From: an alpha proteobacterium SCGC AAA288-E13
Lineage (GTDB): Bacteria; Pseudomonadota; Alphaproteobacteria; Pelagibacterales; Pelagibacteraceae
DNA length: 6,000 bases
NCBI GenBank assembly: GCA_000504605.1
Contig: AZHQ01000028.1
Coordinates: forward strand, 1 to 6,000
Reading direction: 5' to 3'
Positions 1 to 4,917 of the stretch are shown here, in pieces. The stretch's first letter is position 1; the number at the start of each line of letters is the position of its first letter. The notes under the pieces are model-generated. The model searched no databases. It saw only the letters and a list, made by a program, of their open reading frames with translations, and was not told the DNA's origin. The translations under genes were made by a program, and so were the position numbers.

Positions 1-1338
1 AGCAACGAAAATCATAAACAATGGATTTATAGTCATTTAAAACATTTAATTCTAAATAAAAAAATTAAAAGAATTTCGATTTGGGGTTTAACTTATACTG
101 AGAATACTGACACTCTAAGAAGATCTCTTGCAATAGAAATTTCTAATTGGTTAAAAACCTATAATATTAGAGTAAGTGGTTTTGATAGTAATATAAAAAA
201 ATTTCCTTCTAAAATAAGTAAAATAATTAATCAATTATCTTCTCCAATTTCAACAATTCACAATATTGATGTGTTAATCATATTAGGAAAATCAAAAGAT
301 TTTTTAAAAATATCACCAAACACAATAAAAAGATTAAATAAAAAACTTATTATTATTGACCCAAATTATTTCTGTAATCATTTTGAAAAAATTTACAAAA
401 ATAAATATATTTATGTCGGTAAACCAACTTCATTATTATCTAGCAGTATCCCAGCTATTAATTTTGATTATAATTTAAAAAATAAAGTTGTATTGGTTAC
501 AGGAGCAAGCAAAGGATTAGGTTATGAAATCGCCAAGTATTTTTTAAAATTTGGTTCAAATCTAGTGATTTGCTCTAGAAATTATATTCAAATTAGAAAA
601 GCGTATAAAAAATTAAACAAATTAAAGAAAAAAAATCAAAAAATATTTTACTCCGCAACTGATGTATCATCTTTTGATCAAGTAAAAAAATTAATTAAAT
701 TAACAATTAATAAATTTAAAAGAATTGATGTACTTGTAAATAACGCTGGCATCTATGGGCCAAAGGGTTACATTGAAAAAATTAATTGGAATGAATGGGT
801 TAAATCAATTCAAATAAACTTGTTAGGCTCTGTACTGTTATGTAGAGCTGTAATGCCTTATTTTAAAAAAAAAAATAAAGGTAAAATTATCCAATTATCC
901 GGTGGTGGAGCTGCTAGTCCTTTACCATTCATCAGTTCTTATGCCGTATCTAAAGCAGCAATAGTTAGATTTATTGAAAATTTATCTGAAGAAGTAAAAA
1001 ACTATAATATTGATATTAATGCTGTAGCACCAGGTCCGCTGAACACTGGCATGCTTAAGGAAGTTTTAAAAGCTGGACCCAAAAAAGTTGGTAAAGTATT
1101 TTATAATAAATCATTAAAACAAAAGGAAACTGGTGGGACTCCTTTTAATAATGTTTGTGAACTAATTTTATTTTTAGGTTCAAAATATAGTGATGGTATT
1201 AAAGGCAAACTAATAAGCGTATTATGGGATAATTGGAAAAATTGGATCAAATACAAAGAATTATTGCAAAAAAGTGATACATATACTTTAAGAAGAATTG
1301 TAGGCAAAGATAGAGGACTCGAATGGGGAGACAAATAG
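1..1338 (+). CDS. Fused nucleotide-sugar dehydrogenase C-terminal part + short-chain dehydrogenase (5' partial)
   Basis: The reading frame is open from the first base, so the gene starts upstream; 445 residues are visible. Residues 1 to about 142 match the end of the UDP-glucose/GDP-mannose 6-dehydrogenase family: a helix with N4, then WGLTYTENTDTLRRS (28-42), a Rossmann-like UDP-binding part, LIIIDPN near 116-122 and YVGKP at 138-142. From about residue 156 comes a full SDR: cofactor motif TGASKGLG (167-174), NNAG (247-250), active-site Asn N273, YAVSK with Y314 and K318, and an APGP segment after it. No ATG or GTG lies near the SDR start, so the SDR is probably not translated separately. 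A GTG at 271 falls inside the UDP-binding domain and is unlikely as a start. By family, the first part oxidises a sugar C6 and the SDR reduces or oxidises a keto/hydroxyl group. The actual substrates are unknown. The gene lies upstream of a GDP-heptose cassette, which suggests surface-sugar synthesis. Confidence 0.85.
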   Translation, partial: SNENHKQWIYSHLKHLILNKKIKRISIWGLTYTENTDTLRRSLAIEISNWLKTYNIRVSGFDSNIKKFPSKISKIINQLSSPISTIHNIDVLIILGKSKDFLKISPNTIKRLNKKLIIIDPNYFCNHFEKIYKNKYIYVGKPTSLLSSSIPAINFDYNLKNKVVLVTGASKGLGYEIAKYFLKFGSNLVICSRNYIQIRKAYKKLNKLKKKNQKIFYSATDVSSFDQVKKLIKLTINKFKRIDVLVNNAGIYGPKGYIEKINWNEWVKSIQINLLGSVLLCRAVMPYFKKKNKGKIIQLSGGGAASPLPFISSYAVSKAAIVRFIENLSEEVKNYNIDINAVAPGPLNTGMLKEVLKAGPKKVGKVFYNKSLKQKETGGTPFNNVCELILFLGSKYSDGIKGKLISVLWDNWKNWIKYKELLQKSDTYTLRRIVGKDRGLEWGDK

Positions 1339-1465
1339 ACTTAATGAATTCTATAAAGATATATTTTACAATAGAAAAGCAAATGTAAACCTAATTGATG
1401 CTTATCAAACATATAAAATAATTAATAAGATTTATAAAAATTCAAACTATGATTATTTCACGTAG
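1331..1465 (+). pseudogene. Probable remnant of a Gfo/Idh/MocA-family oxidoreductase C-terminus
   Basis: Between the SDR stop and hddA, the second forward frame is open and reads like the last ~44 residues of a Gfo/Idh/MocA oxidoreductase. It contains RLNEFYKDIF, then LIDAYQTYKIINKIYKNS, resembling the helix that ends many of these sugar oxidoreductases (sequence of the type 'F..I...k..v.l.DA......I..iY.S'). The frame stops at 1463-1465, overlapping the hddA start by 17 bases, as a genuine upstream operon gene would. No usable start precedes it: the frame is closed by TAG at 1301-1303, and upstream of about 1331 the DNA encodes the SDR end. An ATG at 1323 overlapping the SDR stop opens a different frame and ends at 1388; it might be the original start, now joined out of frame by a deletion. 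The family call was made by eye from a short segment and is moderately uncertain. Confidence 0.45.
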
Positions 1466-2429
1466 TCCTTTAAGAATAACACTTGGTGGCGGTGGAACAG
1501 ATTTGCCTTCATATTATAAGAAAAAAGAAGGTTTTTCAATATCAGCAGCAATTAATAAATATGTTTACGTTACTATAATAAGACCGTTTGCAGAGGGAAT
1601 TTATCTTAAATATTCTAAAATTGAAAAAGTAAAAAAAATTTCACACATACATCATCCAATAGTACGTGAAGTACTTAAGCTACAAAAATTAAAAACACCA
1701 CAAATAGAAATCACAACATTAACTGATATTCCAGCAGGTACTGGCCTGGGCTCCTCAGGAAGTTTTACAACGGCTTTAATTAAATCACTTTATGCACACA
1801 ATAAACAACTTATACACCCCCAAGATTTAGCGAAACTCGCATGCCATATTGAAATTGATCGTCTTAAAGAACCAGTAGGTAAGCAAGATCAATATATATC
1901 ATCGTATGGTGGAGTTACATGTTTTACTTTTAAAAAAAATGATAGAGTTATAGCCGAACCTCTAAAAATTTTTCCAAACAAATTGACTGAATTAGAAGAC
2001 AATTTACTTTTATTTTTTACTGGATATTCAAGAAATGCAAGTGACATTTTAAGAGAACAAGACACAAAAACAAAAAAAAACGAAGATAAAATGATAGATA
2101 ATTTAAATTTTGTTAAACAATTAGGATTTAGAAGTAAAAAATTTTTAGAAACTGGAAAATTAAGTCAATTTGCAGATTTAATGAATGAACATTGGGAATT
2201 TAAACAATCACGTTCGAAACAAATGTCAAATAAAAATATTTCACGATGGTACTATGATGGTTTAAAAAACGGAGCTATTGGAGGTAAATTGGTTGGAGCT
2301 GGTGGAGGTGGATTTTTAATGTTTTATGCAAACGATAAAGAAAAACTAAGAAAAAAAATGTTTCAAAATAGCTTGGAAGAAGTAAGATTTAATTTTGATT
2401 TTCAAGGAACCCAAACAATTTTATCATGA
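1449..2429 (+). CDS. hddA: D-glycero-alpha-D-manno-heptose-7-phosphate kinase (GHMP family)
   Basis: The 326-residue protein is a complete GHMP-superfamily small-molecule kinase. The N-terminal motif SRSPLRITLGGGGTDLP covers residues 4-20. The ATP-binding loop PAGTGLGSSGSF is at 95-106, EPVGKQDQY at 141-149, and the C-terminal glycine-rich motif GGKLVGAGGGGF at 278-289. This set, especially the GGGGTD start and the GKQDQY segment, is typical of HddA and related sugar kinases such as fucose kinase domains. HddA phosphorylates heptose 7-phosphate at C1 with ATP to give the 1,7-bisphosphate, in the cytoplasm. The genes for the other three steps follow directly, which strongly favours heptose over other sugars. 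The start at 1449 lies directly at the conserved N-terminus and has no clear ribosome binding site. It overlaps the remnant frame upstream, and its stop overlaps the next start in ATGA. Confidence 0.9.
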   Translation: MIISRSPLRITLGGGGTDLPSYYKKKEGFSISAAINKYVYVTIIRPFAEGIYLKYSKIEKVKKISHIHHPIVREVLKLQKLKTPQIEITTLTDIPAGTGLGSSGSFTTALIKSLYAHNKQLIHPQDLAKLACHIEIDRLKEPVGKQDQYISSYGGVTCFTFKKNDRVIAEPLKIFPNKLTELEDNLLLFFTGYSRNASDILREQDTKTKKNEDKMIDNLNFVKQLGFRSKKFLETGKLSQFADLMNEHWEFKQSRSKQMSNKNISRWYYDGLKNGAIGGKLVGAGGGGFLMFYANDKEKLRKKMFQNSLEEVRFNFDFQGTQTILS

Positions 2430-3142
2430 CATTGCCTGTAGCTATATTGGCAGGTGGCTTAGGTACCAGATTGGGGAAAAAAAATGTAAATAAAGCAAAA
2501 GTTTTAATTGATGTTGCGGGAAAACCATTTATTTCAAGACAATTAAATTACCTTAGCGATCAAGGCATTAAGGATATAGTAATATGTGTAGGACATCTGG
2601 GAGATCAAATAAAAGATTATATTGGCAATGGATCAAAATATAATTTAAAAGTATTTTACTCTGAAGATGGCGATCAATTACTTGGAACCGGAGGTTCAGT
2701 TAAAAAAGCTTGTCAAATTCTAGGTGAAAACTTTTTTATTTTATATGGAGATTCTTTTTTACCAATTGATTTTTCTATAGTTGAAAAAGCTTATTTCCAG
2801 GAAAAAAAGCCTGCACTAATGACGGTTTTAAAAAATCAAGGCCATTGGGATAAAAGTAATGCATATTTTAAAGACAAATGTGTTAAGTATAATAAAAAAA
2901 ACCCTCCCCAAAAAGTGAACTATATAGATTATGGTTTGAATGTAGTAAATAATTCAATTTTTTACAATTTTTCTCCAAACAAAGCGTTTGACTTAGCGGA
3001 TGTTTTTGAAGATTTATCAAACAAGGGTTTATTAGCAGGATTTGAAATCTATGATAGATTTTACGAAATAGGTTCTATAAATGGATTAAATGATACTGTA
3101 GAATTTTTTAAAAAAGTGGAAAAAAATAATTATGATATATAG
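2426..3142 (+). CDS. hddC: D-glycero-D-manno-heptose 1-phosphate guanylyltransferase-like nucleotidyltransferase
   Basis: This 238-residue protein is a full-length sugar-nucleotide transferase of the RmlA/GlmU-N type, a single Rossmann-like domain. The nucleotide-binding signature LAGGLGTRLG spans residues 8-17, K25 precedes the LIDVAGKPF segment, the LLGTGGSVKKA loop lies at 85-95, and YGDSFLPIDF (107-116) carries the metal-binding aspartate D109. HddC transfers GMP from GTP to heptose 1-phosphate, giving GDP-D-glycero-alpha-D-manno-heptose, the last step of the route. The fold does not fix the nucleotide or sugar; the assignment rests on the adjoining HddA and GmhB genes. The start overlaps the hddA stop by 4 bases (ATGA), so translation is probably coupled. 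The Pro common before the active-site Lys is replaced by Ala. Related mannose-1-phosphate or other sugar-1-phosphate transferases are the main alternative. Confidence 0.85.
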   Translation: MTLPVAILAGGLGTRLGKKNVNKAKVLIDVAGKPFISRQLNYLSDQGIKDIVICVGHLGDQIKDYIGNGSKYNLKVFYSEDGDQLLGTGGSVKKACQILGENFFILYGDSFLPIDFSIVEKAYFQEKKPALMTVLKNQGHWDKSNAYFKDKCVKYNKKNPPQKVNYIDYGLNVVNNSIFYNFSPNKAFDLADVFEDLSNKGLLAGFEIYDRFYEIGSINGLNDTVEFFKKVEKNNYDI

Positions 3143-3734
3143 TGACTCGCACTTTTCTGAGACGATTGAAATAACAAAAAAAATTAATACAAAACAAATT
3201 GAAAAAATGGTTGATCTCATTTTAAATGTTAGAAATGAAAAAGGTAGAATATTTTTTTTAGGTGTTGGAGGAAGCGCGAGCAATTGTTCACATGCAGTAA
3301 ATGATTTTAGAAAAATTATAGGCGTAGAGTCCTATGCGCCAACTGATAATGTTTCAGAATTAACAGCACGAACAAATGACGAGGGCTGGAGTACTATTTT
3401 TAGCGAGTGGTTAAAAGTAAGCAATCTAAATCCTAAAGATCTTATATTTGTTTTTTCAGTTGGTGGAGGTAATCTTGAAAAAAATATAAGTCCAAATCTT
3501 GTGGAAGCACTAAAATATGGAAAATTAATCGGATGCAAATTAGTTGGTGTAGTGGGTAGAGACGGAGGATACACTTCTAAGGTTGCAGATGTATGCGTTA
3601 TAATACCAACGGTCAATGAAAAAACAATCACTCCACATACCGAAGCCTTTCAAGCTGTAGTTTGGCATTTAATTGTTTCACATCCAAAATTAAAATTAAA
3701 TGATACAAAATGGGAGTCTATTTCAAAAAAATAA
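3132..3734 (+). CDS. gmhA: SIS-domain phosphosugar isomerase, probable sedoheptulose-7-phosphate isomerase
   Basis: The 200-residue protein is a single SIS domain of about GmhA length (usual size about 190-200). GmhA turns sedoheptulose 7-phosphate into D-glycero-D-manno-heptose 7-phosphate, the first committed step of heptose synthesis. Recognisable parts are FLGVGGSASNCSHAVNDFRK (42-61), NVSELTARTNDEGW (73-86), the phosphate-loop region FSVGGGN (108-114), GVVGRDGGYTSKVAD (139-153) and TPHTEAFQAVVWHLIVSHP (167-185). Aligned by eye with E. coli GmhA, H54 and H179 match H61 and H180, but D58 replaces the catalytic E65 and E171 replaces Q172. The usual STSGNS-like phosphate loop is SVGGGN. It therefore belongs to a divergent SIS branch, and the isomerase role is inferred from its place between hddC and gmhB. 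The start overlaps the hddC stop by 11 bases. Confidence 0.75.
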   Translation: MIYSDSHFSETIEITKKINTKQIEKMVDLILNVRNEKGRIFFLGVGGSASNCSHAVNDFRKIIGVESYAPTDNVSELTARTNDEGWSTIFSEWLKVSNLNPKDLIFVFSVGGGNLEKNISPNLVEALKYGKLIGCKLVGVVGRDGGYTSKVADVCVIIPTVNEKTITPHTEAFQAVVWHLIVSHPKLKLNDTKWESISKK

Positions 3735-3742
3735 ATTGATGA

Positions 3743-4273
3743 ATGAAAAAAGCAGTATTTTTAGATCGCGATGGCGTAATTAACAAAGCTTTTATTAAGG
3801 ATGGCTTACCATTATCACCCAATTCATTAGATGAACTTGAAATTTTACCAGGTGTCAAAGAATCAGTTTTAAGATTAAAAAAACTTAATTTCATTTGTTT
3901 AGTTGTTACAAATCAACCTGATGTCTCAAGAGGAAAAATTAACAAAAATACTGTAATAAAAATGAATAATTTTTTAAAAAAAGAAATTAAATTAGATGAT
4001 ATTTTTGTTTGTTATCATGATGACAAAGATAACTGTAATTGTCGCAAACCTAAACCTGGATTATTATTACAAGCTAGCAAACAATGGGATGTAAATTTAA
4101 AAAAAAGTTTTATAATAGGCGATCGATGGAGAGATATTCAAGCAGGGGAAAAAGTTGGGTGTAAAACTATTTTTTTAGACTGCAAATATAAAGAAACAAA
4201 ACCAGAAAAACCTGATTTTATTACAGATACATTGCTTAATGCCACGTATATAATAGAAAAAGTCAAAGTATAA
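3743..4273 (+). CDS. gmhB: D-glycero-D-manno-heptose-1,7-bisphosphate 7-phosphatase (HAD family)
   Basis: The 176-residue protein is a complete GmhB-type HAD phosphatase of the histidinol-phosphatase-like branch, with no cap domain. HAD motif I is FLDRDGVIN (6-14), with nucleophile D8 and acid/base D10. Motif II is TNQ (56-58). The structural zinc site reads C-x-H then C-x-C, at C90, H92, C98 and C100, and leads into RKPKPG (101-106). The last motif is GDRWRD (126-131), giving the Mg-binding aspartates. GmhB removes the C7 phosphate from heptose 1,7-bisphosphate, leaving the 1-phosphate for HddC. With HddA in the same cluster, the alpha-anomer-specific form of the enzyme is expected. The gene starts 8 bases after gmhA ends, without a clear Shine-Dalgarno sequence, so it probably belongs to the same transcript. 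It is the last gene before the intergenic gap. Confidence 0.92.
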   Translation: MKKAVFLDRDGVINKAFIKDGLPLSPNSLDELEILPGVKESVLRLKKLNFICLVVTNQPDVSRGKINKNTVIKMNNFLKKEIKLDDIFVCYHDDKDNCNCRKPKPGLLLQASKQWDVNLKKSFIIGDRWRDIQAGEKVGCKTIFLDCKYKETKPEKPDFITDTLLNATYIIEKVKV

Positions 4274-4410
4274 GGTAAAAAAATTTATTACCCCAAGAAC
4301 CGGATATTAAGTAACAAAATTTTAATTAAGGGTTTAAAATTGTGTAAAATAATGAATTAATATTTAGATTTCCCTTTGTAATTTAATTTTTTTTGTGATT
4401 TAATTATTCG
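4274..4410. other. Intergenic gap between the heptose cassette and bactofilin
   Basis: This 137-base stretch has no coding frame I can support. A short 5-bp inverted repeat (ggtaa at 4274-4278, ttacc at 4288-4292) sits just after the gmhB stop, but with no T-run behind it, so it is not a convincing terminator. A TAAAAT at 4345-4350 could be a -10 box for the bactofilin gene about 60 bases downstream, but the only candidate -35, ttaatt at 4322-4327, is poor, and such hexamers are common in AT-rich DNA. The gap is the largest in the window and the likeliest place for a transcript boundary. Confidence 0.4.
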
Positions 4411-4866
4411 ATGTTTGGAAAAAAGAACTCAGACTCATTGCTTAATCAAAGTGAAAGATCATTTGTGGGAGAAACTATGCAAATCGAAGGTGATATAGAT
4501 TGTTCCGGAACAGTGGATGTTGCTGGATTGATAAATGGAAATGTTCGTGTCAAAGAGATGATTGTTTTTGATACTGGATCTATCAAAGGTAGTTTGCATG
4601 TCAAAAAGATAGTGATCAATGGTCATATCGAGGGTCAAGTAATTGCTGATGAAATTTCTTTGGGAAGTAGTTCGGTAATTAGGGGAGATATCACATTTAA
4701 AACATCTCTGAAAACCGAAGAAGGTGCAGAAATTGACGGTTATATAAAGGGAAAATCTAAAAAGAATATTCGAGACGAAGAAGATAAAGATATAGAAGAA
4801 ATTGTGGAAAAACCTGAGCTTGGGAAACCAACACTTGTTAAAGATAACAAAAAGGAAGTTATTTAA
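4411..4866 (+). CDS. Bactofilin family cytoskeletal protein
   Basis: The 151-residue protein has the form of a bactofilin (DUF583, BacA/CcmA type). These proteins polymerise without nucleotide into filaments on the inner membrane face and act as scaffolds for cell shape and wall enzymes. The core, about residues 17-115, is built of short glycine-punctuated repeats such as EGDIDCSG, AGLINGNV, GSIKGSLHVKK, GHIEGQV and SVIRGDI, which fit the right-handed beta-helix of the family. It is flanked by a short polar N-terminus that starts MFGKK and a charged, Lys/Glu-rich tail (about 116-151) that is probably disordered. The start follows a gap with no clear ribosome binding site. Sampled lines of this gene are about 38-42% G+C, against about 17% in a sampled line of hddA. 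I see no functional tie to the heptose genes beyond a shared envelope theme. Confidence 0.9.
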   Translation: MFGKKNSDSLLNQSERSFVGETMQIEGDIDCSGTVDVAGLINGNVRVKEMIVFDTGSIKGSLHVKKIVINGHIEGQVIADEISLGSSSVIRGDITFKTSLKTEEGAEIDGYIKGKSKKNIRDEEDKDIEEIVEKPELGKPTLVKDNKKEVI

Positions 4867-4879
4867 ATAGGCGTTGCTA

Positions 4880-4899
4880 ATCTAACTTTATCTAATTTT
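4880..4899 (+). repeat. Tandem 10-bp direct repeat upstream of the FAD oxidoreductase
   Basis: Two adjacent copies, atctaacttt and atctaatttt, differ at one base. They lie in the 51-base gap between the bactofilin stop and the oxidoreductase start, ending 18 bases before the ATG. The repeat could be a binding site or simply a small slippage duplication in AT-rich DNA. No clear promoter hexamer pair was found around it. Confidence 0.4.
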
Positions 4900-4917
4900 A
4901 ATTATATATATTGAGGC

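Noticed and set aside
1101..1334. 77-codon open frame on the minus strand
   Set aside because: It lies wholly within the conserved SDR coding region and resembles no known protein.
271..1338. GTG at 271 as the start of a separate 355-residue SDR protein
   Set aside because: The frame is open back to base 1 and encodes conserved dehydrogenase motifs; this GTG is a Val in the middle of the UDP-binding domain.
1350..1380. AT-rich hexamers before hddA as a promoter
   Set aside because: Such hexamers occur by chance throughout this DNA, no -35 partner stands out, and the region looks like remnant coding sequence.
3086..3283. 65-codon open frame on the minus strand
   Set aside because: It spans the hddC-gmhA junction antisense to conserved coding sequence; low-complexity Phe/Ile content comes from the A-rich sense strand.
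3332..3631. 99-codon open frame on the minus strand
   Set aside because: It is antisense to the most conserved part of the SIS isomerase, with no recognisable domain.
4274..4292. Hairpin ggtaa...ttacc after gmhB as a transcription terminator
   Set aside because: The stem is only 5 bp with a 9-base loop and is followed by a C/A-rich stretch rather than a T-run.
4328..4376. Inverted aaggg / ccctt pair in the intergenic gap
   Set aside because: The 5-bp stem is separated by a loop of about 40 bases, so it is not a credible structure.
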